Shown: positions 10,205 through 20,331, counted from the stretch's first letter. The stretch is DNA of 64,000 bases from an uncultured Granulosicoccaceae bacterium (GCA_937965695.1 CALCKW010000007.1:71106-135105); one strand, 5' to 3'. Program-made: numbers and translations. Notes: generated by a model not told the origin, from the letters alone.

Positions 10205-12037
10205 ATGTGTGGAATTATTGGAGCTTTGGCCAATCGCGATGTAACACCCATCTTGGTGGAAGGACTGCGACGTCTAGAATATCGTGGTTACGATTCAGCT
10301 GGCGTCGCCGTCTTGGAAAAGGGTGAAATTGCGCGTGTAAGAGCAAAAGGCAAAGTGGCAGAGTTGGCAAAAGCGCTGACGAATTCTCCGGTCAACGGCA
10401 CTATAGGTATCGCACATACCCGTTGGGCAACTCATGGTTCGCCTTCGGAAGCCAACGCGCACCCTCACAATGGCGGCGAAAAAATCACGCTTGTCCACAA
10501 TGGCATTATTGAAAACCACGAAGAGCTTCGAGCGATGCTCAAAGATGCGGGATACACCTTCACTTCCGAGACGGATACAGAGGTGGTCGCTCACTTAGTG
10601 GATCAAGAACTGAAGGCCTGCGGTGATTTCCTGCAAGCCGTGCGTAATTCAGTAAAGCAATTGTCCGGCGCCTACGCTCTAGCAATCATCAACAAAGACG
10701 AACCAGATCGTATGATCGCTGTGCGAAGTGGTAGCCCGTTGCTTTTAGGCGTTGGTGTCAAAGAGTTCTTTTTAGCGTCTGACACTTCCGCACTAATTCC
10801 TGTGACCCAGCAGTTCGTGTATTTAGAAGAAGGCGATGTGATTGATATAAATCGCAAAGGTTACAGCATCGAGACAGGTGAAGGTGAACCAGTCACCCGC
10901 GAGCTGAAGCGTTCAGAATTGACCGACTTCTCGACTGATAAAGGTGAGTATAAGCACTACATGTTGAAAGAGATTTACGAGCAGCCCACGGCTATTCGTA
11001 AAACTATTGAAGGCGCAGTTTCCGCTGACAAGCTGATCTTAGACAGCATCGGTAACATAGATGATGCAACCTTGGCACGTGTAAAGAACATTCATTTGGT
11101 GGCTTGTGGTACTAGCTCTTATGCGGCTGGTGTGGCTCGTTACTGGATAGAGGATTTTGCTGGCGTGCCTGCATCTGTAGAGATAGCCAGCGAGTACCGC
11201 TACCGAAAAGTCGCGGTACCCGAGGATACGTTGTACATCACGCTTTCTCAATCCGGTGAAACTGCCGACTCAATGGCAGCGCTTGAGGAGACCAAAAAGA
11301 ACCCTAACTACATTGCCTCTCTAGCCATTTGTAACGTGCCAGAGAGCAGCATGACCCGAGTCGCTACTGCGACTCTGTTGACTAAAGCCGGAACTGAGAT
11401 TGGTGTGGCTTCGACCAAGGCCTTCACGACCCAGTTAGCGGCGTTGTTGATTTTTACCGGTATGCTTGCGCGCGCCAAAGGCATCAACGGCGGTACAGAG
11501 AAGAAAATTGCTGAAGGTTTGAATGCGCTTCCAAGCCTTATCGATCAGGTGCTGGGCATGGACTCAGCTATAGAGCTAATGGCAGAAGACTTCATTGAAA
11601 AGCACAACGCAATCTTCCTCGGACGAGGTCCTTATTATCCGATTGCAATGGAAGGCTCACTGAAGCTTAAAGAAATTTCGTACATTCACGCCGAAGGCTA
11701 TCCTGCTGGTGAGTTAAAGCATGGTCCACTGGCTCTGATTGATAACGACATGCCTGTCGTTGCTGTAGCTCCTAACGATCAATTGTTGGAAAAGCTAAAG
11801 GCTAACTTGGAAGAGGTGAGAACTCGCGGTGGTCAGCTATACGTCATGGCTGAAGAGGGTTCGGATATCCAAGATGCTGAAGGCTTTAAGATATTGCGTG
11901 TACCAAAATGCCCTGAAGTTGTTGCACCAATCGTCTTCACGGTTACCGTTCAACTGCTGTCATACCACGTAGCTGTTATGCGTGGAACAGACGTGGACCA
12001 ACCTCGAAACTTGGCAAAGTCTGTAACTGTCGAATAA
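10205..12037 (+). CDS. glmS: Glutamine--fructose-6-phosphate aminotransferase (isomerizing)
   Basis: First step of hexosamine synthesis: fructose-6-phosphate plus glutamine gives glucosamine-6-phosphate. The mature protein begins with the nucleophile Cys of MCGIIGALANRDVTPIL, so the ATG at 10205 is fixed by function. The glutaminase domain is followed by two SIS sugar-isomerase domains (CGTSSYAAGV and LGRGPYYPIAMEGSLKLKE) and the conserved C-terminal end DVDQPRNLAKSVTVE. It has 610 residues, the usual length. It is coupled to glmU by an eight-base gap and closed by a strong terminator. Confidence 0.98.
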   Translation: MCGIIGALANRDVTPILVEGLRRLEYRGYDSAGVAVLEKGEIARVRAKGKVAELAKALTNSPVNGTIGIAHTRWATHGSPSEANAHPHNGGEKITLVHNGIIENHEELRAMLKDAGYTFTSETDTEVVAHLVDQELKACGDFLQAVRNSVKQLSGAYALAIINKDEPDRMIAVRSGSPLLLGVGVKEFFLASDTSALIPVTQQFVYLEEGDVIDINRKGYSIETGEGEPVTRELKRSELTDFSTDKGEYKHYMLKEIYEQPTAIRKTIEGAVSADKLILDSIGNIDDATLARVKNIHLVACGTSSYAAGVARYWIEDFAGVPASVEIASEYRYRKVAVPEDTLYITLSQSGETADSMAALEETKKNPNYIASLAICNVPESSMTRVATATLLTKAGTEIGVASTKAFTTQLAALLIFTGMLARAKGINGGTEKKIAEGLNALPSLIDQVLGMDSAIELMAEDFIEKHNAIFLGRGPYYPIAMEGSLKLKEISYIHAEGYPAGELKHGPLALIDNDMPVVAVAPNDQLLEKLKANLEEVRTRGGQLYVMAEEGSDIQDAEGFKILRVPKCPEVVAPIVFTVTVQLLSYHVAVMRGTDVDQPRNLAKSVTVE

Positions 12038-12100
12038 GACAAGTGCAACGGGACAGGATCGTGTATCCGACGGTCAATGTTGCATTAAAAATTGTGCATA

Positions 12101-12130
12101 AAAAAGGGCCATCATTAGATGGCCCTTTTT
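12101..12130. terminator. Bidirectional terminator between glmS and the deacetylase gene
   Basis: Stem GGGCCATC/GATGGCCC (12106-12113 with 12118-12125), ATTA tetraloop, flanked by five A residues on one side and five T on the other. It would stop both glmS and the convergent minus-strand gene ending at 12150. Confidence 0.93.
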
Positions 12131-12149
12131 AGTCAGATAACCGTTTGTG

Positions 12150-13076
12150 CTATGGCTGATTAAAAGACGTGTAATTGGTATCCGTCAGAGGTGCAAACAA
12201 CAGCTCAGCACCCATCGTTGAGCCGCTTGATTCTGTGGGCGTTTCGTTGATCAGCTCTTCAATGGGGCTGCTGACATCAAGCCCGGCCACCATCGTTTGG
12301 CCGGTGACCAAAGCGATAGTCGTTGTCACTGGTACAACCTGTATGTTGAGCGCTTTCAATCGCGGCAACTCGCGACGCAATACTTTGATCGTGCTAGGGC
12401 GAGGGTGGCCTATAGCCACTGCATGTCCATCTCTCAGCGCCATCCTTATCATGGTGTCAAACTGAGCTTTTATTTGTGCTTCATCAGCACTGTCGTCCAA
12501 AAAGACATCGCGCCCTACTGCTGGAATGCCGAAGCGAGATGCGATGTGGTTGGCAGGTGAGCGACCTACAGTGCGGCTATCGACAAAAAACATATCTTCA
12601 TCGGCGATGTCTTCCATCAACCACTCTAGGCGTTGGGCGTCTTTCATCATGCGACTGCCCTGATGGTTATTGATACCAGTAAAGCCGTCAAACGACATCA
12701 AATTGTGCGCAAGCATTTCACTAAACGTGGACCTGCTCATGTTCACTTCTAGTTGGGTATCTGATGGCAGGCGATTGCCCATAGATTCCATCGGCAAGTG
12801 CAGCATGATTTCATTGCCCGCCTCGCGACCGATATTAGCAAAATACTGGGAGAAAGGTGTGAAGGGCAGGATTGACAAGGTCAATCGCTCGTCAAGATCC
12901 ACGATGGCCTGGCCGTATCGTCGACTGTGACCGACATCATCTATGATGATAGAAACTGTTGCATTGGCTTCTTGCCAATTGAGATTTTGGGCGGCTTGCT
13001 CCGCTGAGATTCCTTGAAATGGAATAACCAGTGTGCTGACACAGGTCATTTGCAGCAATAGCTTGGTAAAACTCAC
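12150..13076 (-). CDS. Divergent polysaccharide deacetylase family protein (YibQ-like)
   Basis: Secreted protein of the divergent polysaccharide deacetylase family (DUF610/YibQ). A signal peptide covers about the first 24 residues. The core begins with VSIIIDDVGHSRRYGQAIVDL and continues with LSILPFTP, EIMLHLPMES and FVDSRTVG, the family landmarks. Start is a GTG with a GGAG site six to seven bases upstream. In E. coli this gene sits with envC; here the protease gene ctpA lies between the two on the same strand, and the three look like an envelope operon. The substrate and activity of this family are not firmly known. Confidence 0.88.
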   Translation of the reverse strand: MSFTKLLLQMTCVSTLVIPFQGISAEQAAQNLNWQEANATVSIIIDDVGHSRRYGQAIVDLDERLTLSILPFTPFSQYFANIGREAGNEIMLHLPMESMGNRLPSDTQLEVNMSRSTFSEMLAHNLMSFDGFTGINNHQGSRMMKDAQRLEWLMEDIADEDMFFVDSRTVGRSPANHIASRFGIPAVGRDVFLDDSADEAQIKAQFDTMIRMALRDGHAVAIGHPRPSTIKVLRRELPRLKALNIQVVPVTTTIALVTGQTMVAGLDVSSPIEELINETPTESSGSTMGAELLFAPLTDTNYTSFNQP

Positions 13077-13291
13077 AGAAGCTCCGTATGGATATTAGTA
13101 CACTTGAGCGAGTATACGTATTTATTTTATGTGAAGCTAATCACATAGTTTAAATAAGCACTGTAAGTCTAGAGGAACAAAGGAAGTGATGGAATATCGT
13201 CGCCTTCTTGAAGGAGCCAAATAAATGACCAAAGAAGACTCGGTGTTGCACTGCTTGCTGAGTGTAAGCAGCTACAACTTATTAGGTCAAT

Positions 13292-14632
13292 CTAGCGATT
13301 GACGATGCTGAGACCTTTCAGTAGGTTCAGGGCTTGATAAAGCTCATAGTCGGATTTAGCCAGTTCAGATCCAGTGATGGGCTGTTTGGCTTCCTCAGCG
13401 GCAGCCGCTACCTCTTCTTCTGTTGGCTTGGCGTCGGTTGCTTCATCGTCTTCAGGATTGCTCAGGTGACCACTCAAGCTAGCTTCAGACAAAGGATTAA
13501 CAGCAGATCCACCGCGCTCTTCTAGATTGAAGCGACCCAATTCAATATCTGGCTCGATACCATGAGCTTGGATGCTACGGCCTTCTGGGGTGAAGTACCT
13601 AGCTGTTGTCAGCTTGACGGCACCGCCGTTTGCCAAGTCTTGGATAGTTTGAACTGACCCTTTACCAAACGTCTTGCGGCCCATAATGATGCCGCGTTTG
13701 TGATCTTGAATAGCACCGGCAACAATTTCAGACGCAGACGCAGAACCTTCGTTGACCAGAATCACCAGAGGAGCACCGTCTATTACATCGCCTCGGTGCG
13801 CGCTGTAACTGAGGTGGTTGTCTTTGTCACGACCGTCGGTGTAAACGACTAATCCATCGTTCAAAAAGGCGTCTGAGACACCGACAGCGGCAGTTAAAAC
13901 ACCACCTGGGTTGTTTCGCAGATCCAGTACAAGTCCGCTAAGAGCATTGCCGTCATTGGATTCGATGAGCTTTTCAATAGAAGCCTCTAAAGAGCGCGTC
14001 GTCTTAGTTTGGAAAGTAGAAATGCGCACATAACCAAAGCCGTCTTCTAGCAGGCGCTCTCTGACGCTGCTGACTTGAATAATATCTCGCACAACTTCTA
14101 TTTTCAGCGGCGCATCAGTGCCTTCGCGGACAATGGTCAACATCAGCGGTGCACCTGGCTTTCCACGCATGATCTTGACTGCATCGTTTAACGTTAGGCC
14201 TTTGACGGGTGTGTCATCAAGTCGAATGATCAAGTCACCGGCCTCGACACCGGCACGTTGAGCAGGGGTGTCATCGATTGGTGAGATAACTTTCACAAAG
14301 CCGTCTTCCATACCCACTTCGATACCTAGTCCGCCAAATTCTCCTGAGGTGCCGATGCGCAGTTCTTTGAACTGTTCGCCATCAAGGTAAGCAGAGTGAG
14401 GATCTAAGCCTGAAAGCATGCCGCGAATGGCGTATTCCAGTAACTCTTCATCGCTGACTTCTTCAACATAATTCCGCTTAATGCGAGTGAAAACGTCTGT
14501 GAAGGTACGCAATTGCTCAATGGGCAGAGTATTTGAGTCTGCTCGGGTAGCCAATACATTATGGCCAACTGTTAGGGAGGTGCCGAGCACCAAACCTGCA
14601 GCAACACCGATAAATTGTTTCTTTGTACTCAT
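13292..14632 (-). CDS. ctpA: Carboxy-terminal processing protease (S41 family)
   Basis: Periplasmic serine protease that trims or degrades envelope proteins. An N-terminal signal segment (FIGVAAGLVLGTSLTVGHNVLA) is followed by a PDZ domain (GGLGIEVGMEDGFVKV...DLIIRLDD) and the S41 catalytic core with the Ser of NEGSASASEIVAGA and the Lys of KTFGKGSVQ. The last 70 residues are acidic and low-complexity. The start at ATG 14632 (MSTKKQF) gives a clean signal peptide; the frame is open another 33 codons upstream. Neither start has a convincing ribosome site, so the exact N terminus is uncertain. Confidence 0.93.
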   Translation of the reverse strand: MSTKKQFIGVAAGLVLGTSLTVGHNVLATRADSNTLPIEQLRTFTDVFTRIKRNYVEEVSDEELLEYAIRGMLSGLDPHSAYLDGEQFKELRIGTSGEFGGLGIEVGMEDGFVKVISPIDDTPAQRAGVEAGDLIIRLDDTPVKGLTLNDAVKIMRGKPGAPLMLTIVREGTDAPLKIEVVRDIIQVSSVRERLLEDGFGYVRISTFQTKTTRSLEASIEKLIESNDGNALSGLVLDLRNNPGGVLTAAVGVSDAFLNDGLVVYTDGRDKDNHLSYSAHRGDVIDGAPLVILVNEGSASASEIVAGAIQDHKRGIIMGRKTFGKGSVQTIQDLANGGAVKLTTARYFTPEGRSIQAHGIEPDIELGRFNLEERGGSAVNPLSEASLSGHLSNPEDDEATDAKPTEEEVAAAAEEAKQPITGSELAKSDYELYQALNLLKGLSIVNR

Positions 14633-14832
14633 AAAGCTATGTTTTCCCATGGAGCGCCAAAATGTTCGGCTCACGCAAGTGCATCGTTTTCGCCATACTA
14701 AATGGGCGATGTAGCAGTTTGTCACATTCAAGACACATGTGGTGTTTTTGATGCTTAGATTGTTAGTCAGTTGGCATTTTACACGCCGGAAACGCCGAAA
14801 TCGGTCATATTGTTAAAGATTATGTGCCCGGC

Positions 14833-15993
14833 TCAGCGTTTTGCCGCAACCACATTTGTGCTGAGTAGCCCCATGGGGTCGATTGGGTTGCCATCTTTAC
14901 GAAGCTCAAAGTAGAGCCCTGATTGATTCAGACTGCTCGAATCACCAACAGTTGCAATTGTGTCGCCTGGAAGTACCGTCTCTCCGACGTTGTACATCAG
15001 CTCGTCATTGTTGCCATACAGCGACATCATGTCGTTGCCGTGGTCGAGAATGATTAAAAGGCCAAAACCTCGTAACCATTCAGCATAGACAACCTCCCCT
15101 TCATGAACAGCCACTACCGGAAGGCCTTTAAGGGCGTCAATCATAATCCCTGCCCACTTGGCGTTACCCTGCGCTTTCAAGTCGCCAAACTGGGCGCTAA
15201 TGTTGCCAACCAGTGGCCAAGGCAGTGAGCCATCTTTGCTGCGAGCCTCAGCAACTTTTTCCTGCTGGCGAAGGTCGTCAACTAGCGCTTGTAGCTTAAT
15301 TTTGTCGCTCTGTAATTCACTCAATCGCGATTGTTCGCTGGAGAGCGTTGTGCCAATTTTACTTAAAAGCGTTGATCGTTTTTTGCTTAACTTAGACAGC
15401 TCTTGCTCGCGCGCTTGCAGCGCGTCTCGCTCGAGTTGAAGTTGTGATTGTTGTTCTGCAGTCAGCGTCACAGCGTTTATCGCTTTGCCAAGAGATTCCT
15501 GAGCAACTTGCATTTCTTTAACACGATGTTGAGCAACCTTTTGGTAGTAGCGCAACATGCGGCTGCTAGCTGATGGGTCGTCAATCGACAAAATGGTTCG
15601 CAGTTGAGGATTGCGCCCCGTGCGGTACATAGCGCTCAGGTGTGCGCTTAGGGTTTGATTTCTGGATAGAACACCCTGTCGTAGCGAATCGCTTTTCGCC
15701 GTACCTTGATCTTTGGTTATCTGTAAATTGCCGATTTTTCCCTTCAAGGTGGAACGCTGCTTTCTTACGGCTTCTATCTGGCTGTTGTAGTTGTTCAGTA
15801 AGCGCTGCAGCGAAGCTTGTTCAGATTCTTTTGAACGGATGGTGTCGCGACTCACTTTTATTCGCTCATCCACTTCGTTTATCTGTCGCTCATAAGCGCT
15901 TGTGTTTGCATTTGGCGCACTTAATGGCAGGCAACTCGCGGTGGCAACTATAAGACAAAATAAAAACTTAGTGCCGGAGCGCTTTAAGCTCAA
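14833..15993 (-). CDS. envC: Murein hydrolase activator EnvC
   Basis: Divisome-linked periplasmic activator of cell-wall amidases. After a signal peptide there is a long coiled coil (roughly residues 35-260) and then a degenerate LytM/M23 domain. The catalytic metal ligands are lost: the usual HxGxD segment reads WAGIMID and the HxH segment reads MSLYGNND, as in non-catalytic EnvC proteins. I choose the TTG at 15993, which has a perfect AGGAGA site seven bases upstream and leaves a normal signal peptide. The GTG at 16047 has none. The gpmI gene often found beside envC is absent. Confidence 0.92.
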   Translation of the reverse strand: MSLKRSGTKFLFCLIVATASCLPLSAPNANTSAYERQINEVDERIKVSRDTIRSKESEQASLQRLLNNYNSQIEAVRKQRSTLKGKIGNLQITKDQGTAKSDSLRQGVLSRNQTLSAHLSAMYRTGRNPQLRTILSIDDPSASSRMLRYYQKVAQHRVKEMQVAQESLGKAINAVTLTAEQQSQLQLERDALQAREQELSKLSKKRSTLLSKIGTTLSSEQSRLSELQSDKIKLQALVDDLRQQEKVAEARSKDGSLPWPLVGNISAQFGDLKAQGNAKWAGIMIDALKGLPVVAVHEGEVVYAEWLRGFGLLIILDHGNDMMSLYGNNDELMYNVGETVLPGDTIATVGDSSSLNQSGLYFELRKDGNPIDPMGLLSTNVVAAKR

Positions 15994-16172
15994 ACAGAGA
16001 TCTCCTACAAATCTTAACTGGGCTGATGTAAAAAGTGGCAGTGCCACTACAGCATAGCAATCCTTGCGCTCTCTGGCACGGAGATCAGTAACTAGAAGTC
16101 AGCATTTTCAATTACATATACGTCAATCAAGCGACGCAGTTGCAACAGAGTAATGATCAGGCGCTCAGTGCT

Positions 16173-16955
16173 CTAGTTTGACCAATTGATTTCGGCAGCC
16201 GTTGTCGGTCCAATTTTGCTGCTGCGCAGGCTGTGAGCCATCACGGAGTCGTAGCGAGATATCGGAATACGGCCTGCCATGATTTCTGCAGCACGTTGAG
16301 GATGCAATGGAACGCGACTGGGATTTGCATACCCGACAGGGAACATCGGTGAACCGTAGTCGTCGTATTTGTCAGAAGCACCGACCGTGTGCAATAACTC
16401 GTGGGCTATTACAACATTGTTTTGGGCTGTTTGGCTCGGCAATGCAAAGGCGTGCACAAGACCGATCAACCCCTTTTGCAGCCCTAGACTGTGTGGCAGC
16501 GCTATATTGGGCTCGCCTTTGTGGTACACCACATATATTTTTACTGATCGCCAAGACAGTTGAGGATCATCGGGCGTGTGAAAGGTTGACCACCACCGCA
16601 TACGTAGACCCCATAGCAATATCGACCACGGCTCTGGTTCTGCAGGAAATGCTGGGGGTAAGTTTGTGATTTGCTCACCGAGCCGAGTGTTGACCGGTTG
16701 AGGATTAGGCAAACCATGATCTTTAGCTTGCTGACTCATCCATTTGTCGATCGATTTGAATTTTTTATCGTTTAGTGCGTCGATGTACGACTGAACCACG
16801 GGCTTTCCATCGGCGGCTATTGGATAGACCACGACATCTAAGGGAGCCCCCCAATTGCGCGAATAGACCATTTGGTATGCCGAGTAGAGCAGGGTAAGCA
16901 GTAAAAAGGCGATAAGAGCGCCCAGCCGGATTCGTGACCATTCAGGGAAAAACAT
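16173..16955 (-). CDS. Membrane-anchored putative zinc metalloprotease, unknown family
   Basis: I do not recognise this 260-residue protein as a named family. It has one N-terminal membrane helix (about residues 11-30, LGALIAFLLLTLLYSAYQMVY), so the rest is probably periplasmic. The only enzymatic clue is HELLHTVGASDKY, with His185, Glu186, His189 and Asp195, an HExxHxxGxxD zinc-site pattern of metzincin or gluzincin type. Upstream the SVKIYVVYH strand fits the edge strand that such enzymes place before the active helix. It is on the same strand as envC, ctpA and the deacetylase, so a cell-envelope role is plausible. No clear ribosome site precedes the ATG. Confidence 0.7.
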   Translation of the reverse strand: MFFPEWSRIRLGALIAFLLLTLLYSAYQMVYSRNWGAPLDVVVYPIAADGKPVVQSYIDALNDKKFKSIDKWMSQQAKDHGLPNPQPVNTRLGEQITNLPPAFPAEPEPWSILLWGLRMRWWSTFHTPDDPQLSWRSVKIYVVYHKGEPNIALPHSLGLQKGLIGLVHAFALPSQTAQNNVVIAHELLHTVGASDKYDDYGSPMFPVGYANPSRVPLHPQRAAEIMAGRIPISRYDSVMAHSLRSSKIGPTTAAEINWSN

Positions 16956-17193
16956 GGTGCTTGAGCTTGCTCCGTATAAGGCGATTCGGAATTGATAAGT
17001 CGGAGCGATGAGAACTCCACCTGTCCCTACACTATCGGCCTGCTCAGGAGAACACTTAATCGCTAAAACACAGAGTATTGCGAGTGGGGGCGGCTGCTTT
17101 CATACTGTCGTTCATACACCTTATAAACAGGAGACCTACGCAGCTGAAAATAGTGTCGTAATGCCTATTTGTTAGTAGCTGCCGAGAAAAGAA

Positions 17194-19836
17194 ATGGCTA
17201 ACCAGATCAGTCCAGAGACGATTTACCTGAAAGATTACATACCGTCCAATTACTTGATTGATCGGGTAGAGCTGCGTTTTGAGTTGGGTGAACAAAAAAG
17301 TCAGTGCCACAGTCTTTTAGCGCTTCGTAAAAATCCTAAAACAAGCGATAGATCGATTCGATTGGATGGCCACAGTTTTAGGTTGCTCTCGATATCTCTC
17401 GACGGTATCCCCCTTGGTGGCTCTGAATATTCCGTCAACGACAGTAGCCTCGAAATAGCGCAGCTACCCGATACTTGCGTGTTGGAAATCTCGACTGAGC
17501 TAGAACCTCATCTGAATACGGCTTTAGAAGGGCTGTATAAATCTTCCGGAAATTTTTGTACGCAGTGCGAGGCGGAGGGCTTTAGGCGAATTACCTATTT
17601 CTTAGATCGTCCAGATGTATTATCTCGATACCGCGTGTCGATCACTGCAGACAAGACCAAATACCCCGTCGTCCTATGCAATGGCAACTTGGTGGAAAGC
17701 AGCGAAGCAAGCGACGGTATGCACACCGTCACGTGGGAAGACCCGCACCCTAAGCCTTGTTACTTGTTTGCCTTGGTCGCTGGTGATTTAGCCCGCGTGA
17801 CAGATCGCTACAAAACGGCCGAGGGTCGAGACGTCACCCTCAACATTTACACTGAAGAGCACAATATTGCCCGTTGCGATCATGCCATGGCTTCGCTCAA
17901 GCATTCGATGCGTTGGGATGAAGACGTCTACGGATTGAGCTACGACCTCGATATTTTTAATATTGTCGCCGTTGATGATTTCAATATGGGCGCCATGGAA
18001 AATAAAGGGTTAAATATTTTCAATTCTAAGTATGTCTTGGCGGACCAACAAACCGCGACGGATGCGGATTTTCAGAACATAGAAGCCATTGTCGCTCACG
18101 AATACTTTCACAACTGGAGTGGCAACCGAGTTACTTGCCGAGACTGGTTTCAGCTGAGTCTTAAAGAAGGCTTGACCGTATTTCGTGATCAAGAATTCAG
18201 TGCAGATAGAAATTCGCGAGCAGTCAAGCGCATCGAAGATGTTCGGTTGTTACGCGCTCGGCAATTTCCTGAAGACGCTGGTCCGATGGCGCACCCTGTA
18301 CGGCCTGAAAGTTATATGGAGATCAACAACTTTTACACCGTAACAATATACGAGAAAGGTGCTGAGCTGATCCGCATGATGCACACGCTACTCGGGCCGA
18401 CAAAGTACAGGGCTGGATTGGACTTGTATTTTGAGAGGCACGACGGCCAAGCGGTAAGTTGCGAAGACTTTGTCAAAGCGCTCGAGGATGCCAGTGATGT
18501 CGATCTAAGCCAGTTTAGACTTTGGTATAGCCAGGCGGGCACGCCTTCATTGTTCGTTAGCTCTCGCTACGACCAATCAACACAGCAGTTGAGTCTTAGT
18601 TTTCAACAAAAATTGAATTCGACCGCTAATCAGCCCGCCCCGCAGCCTATGCACATCCCAGTGCGAATAGGGCTTTTGCGTGAAGATGGCAGTGCGCAGT
18701 CTCTGCATTTGCAAGGAAACAGCAGTGGTTCAGGGCCTGAATGCATTTTGGATATCACAGAATCACGTCAGACATTCGTTTTTGAGGGGGTGGAAAAACC
18801 CGTTTTACCCTCCTTACTGCGAGGTTTTAGTGCCCCTGTCAGGCTGAGCTTTGACTACAGCGATACCGATTTAGGTTTTTTGGTCAACCATGACAGCGAT
18901 TCTTTTAATCGGTGGGAGGCGGCGCAGCAGCTCATCGCGAGGGTCGTTCGGCGCAATGCAGAATCTGTGCAAAGCGGTACCAGAATGGAGATGCCTGATA
19001 TTTTACTGGACGGCATGCGCCGCCTGCTTTCTGATCAAAAACAGGATGCCGCGTTACGTGCAGAGGCTCTGGACATTCCCAGCGAAGAGTCAGTGGCAGA
19101 AGGTGAAGAGACTATTCACATCGACGCTTTGGCAGCTTCACGGCAGTGGATGATTGAGCACTGTGGTAGGGAAATGCAAAGCGAACTTTTAGCGAACTAT
19201 GAATCGATGCGGGTTGAAAAATTTAGTATCGACGCTGCTGCAATAGGTGCTCGTCGCCTTAAAAACATGTGTCTGCAGTGGTTGGTCAGTTCTAACCCAG
19301 AGCAGCATGGAGCGTTGGCCGCACTACAATACAAAAATGCGAATAACATGACGGACTCCCTTGCAGCGTTGCGTTGTTTGGTCAACACGCATTTGCCAGT
19401 ACGGGACGAACTGTTGGCCGATTTTTACTGCCGATGGCAAGATGAACGCTTGGTGATGGATAAATGGTTTAGCTTACAGGCAGCCAGCCAGCGAGAAGAT
19501 GTACTAGCCTCCGTAAGACAGCTGCACCAACACCCTCTGTTCAATATAGAAAACCCTAATCGTGTACGCTCAGTAGTGGGCGCTTTTTGTGGTCTTAACT
19601 CGGTGCATTTCCACGCCAAGGACGGTTCTGGGTATCGCTACTTGGCTGACTTCTTGGTGCAATATGACAGCATCAACCCTCAGGTGGCGGCGCGCCTGTG
19701 CACAGCTCTCACACGTTGGGCGAGGTTTGACAAGCCCAGACAAGCCCAGTCGAAAGATGCGCTACGCCAAATTCTGGCCAAAGAAGGGTTGAGCCGTGAT
19801 ACCTATGAAATCGCTTCTAAGGCCTTGGGTACCTAA
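17194..19836 (+). CDS. pepN: Aminopeptidase N (M1 family)
   Basis: Cytosolic zinc aminopeptidase that releases N-terminal residues from peptides. The exopeptidase motif GAMENKGLN and the zinc site HEYFHNWSGNRVTCRDWFQLSLKEGLT (HExxH plus a Glu 19 residues on) are both present. The alpha-helical C-terminal DUF3458 domains follow. The 880-residue length is typical of the PepN type. A GAGAAAAGAA ribosome site precedes the ATG. It is divergent from the putative protease at 16173-16955. Confidence 0.96.
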   Translation: MANQISPETIYLKDYIPSNYLIDRVELRFELGEQKSQCHSLLALRKNPKTSDRSIRLDGHSFRLLSISLDGIPLGGSEYSVNDSSLEIAQLPDTCVLEISTELEPHLNTALEGLYKSSGNFCTQCEAEGFRRITYFLDRPDVLSRYRVSITADKTKYPVVLCNGNLVESSEASDGMHTVTWEDPHPKPCYLFALVAGDLARVTDRYKTAEGRDVTLNIYTEEHNIARCDHAMASLKHSMRWDEDVYGLSYDLDIFNIVAVDDFNMGAMENKGLNIFNSKYVLADQQTATDADFQNIEAIVAHEYFHNWSGNRVTCRDWFQLSLKEGLTVFRDQEFSADRNSRAVKRIEDVRLLRARQFPEDAGPMAHPVRPESYMEINNFYTVTIYEKGAELIRMMHTLLGPTKYRAGLDLYFERHDGQAVSCEDFVKALEDASDVDLSQFRLWYSQAGTPSLFVSSRYDQSTQQLSLSFQQKLNSTANQPAPQPMHIPVRIGLLREDGSAQSLHLQGNSSGSGPECILDITESRQTFVFEGVEKPVLPSLLRGFSAPVRLSFDYSDTDLGFLVNHDSDSFNRWEAAQQLIARVVRRNAESVQSGTRMEMPDILLDGMRRLLSDQKQDAALRAEALDIPSEESVAEGEETIHIDALAASRQWMIEHCGREMQSELLANYESMRVEKFSIDAAAIGARRLKNMCLQWLVSSNPEQHGALAALQYKNANNMTDSLAALRCLVNTHLPVRDELLADFYCRWQDERLVMDKWFSLQAASQREDVLASVRQLHQHPLFNIENPNRVRSVVGAFCGLNSVHFHAKDGSGYRYLADFLVQYDSINPQVAARLCTALTRWARFDKPRQAQSKDALRQILAKEGLSRDTYEIASKALGT

Positions 19837-19887
19837 GAACACTTAAAACGTGTCTTTTACCCGATGTTCAATACGACTAAGAGAATT

Positions 19888-20331
19888 ATGATGACAGCAG
19901 ACATTCAAGATCCAATCTTCCAGACTGCGCATATGGTCGGAGGTGGTGTGCCACTTTCCGATAGATTGCGCCAAGACTTATTCACTATCATCAGCAAGCT
20001 CAAGCCTTCCTTGAAAGACCGTGAAGGGCTGCAGCAAGCAATATCAGATGGCAGCTTTTTTGAGGATTTATCGCCGCCCTTACAGGGCGTTTGCCAGTTG
20101 CGGCTCGAGTGTGCTTTGGCGTTTTACACACGGGTTGGCTGGAGAGATGATTTCTTGGAGCTAGGGCCTGGAGTGGTGTTGTCTCAACAGCAAATCGAAG
20201 CGGTGCGTGAAAAGCATCCGCTAGAGAATGTTCACGACTTGTGTTATCTACCGCCCAAACACTTAGAAAAAATGTTGGGCAAAGAAGAAGTGCCGCTGTT
20301 GTTTGAGCGAGTAGCTGCTTTGGTCAGTTAA
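19888..20331 (+). CDS. Hypothetical protein downstream of pepN
   Basis: A 147-residue soluble protein that I do not recognise. It has no signal peptide or membrane segment and is mostly helical by appearance, with a middle segment rich in aromatic residues (LECALAFYTRVGWRDDFLEL). Two adjacent ATGs (19888 and 19891) follow an AAGAGAA site; the frame is open to an ATG at 19864 without a ribosome site. The gap to pepN is 51 bases on the same strand, so the two may be co-transcribed. Confidence 0.7.
   Translation: MMTADIQDPIFQTAHMVGGGVPLSDRLRQDLFTIISKLKPSLKDREGLQQAISDGSFFEDLSPPLQGVCQLRLECALAFYTRVGWRDDFLELGPGVVLSQQQIEAVREKHPLENVHDLCYLPPKHLEKMLGKEEVPLLFERVAALVS

Noticed and set aside
13292-17020. 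Expected gpmI gene next to envC
   Set aside because: No phosphoglycerate mutase sequence is present on either side of envC in this window.
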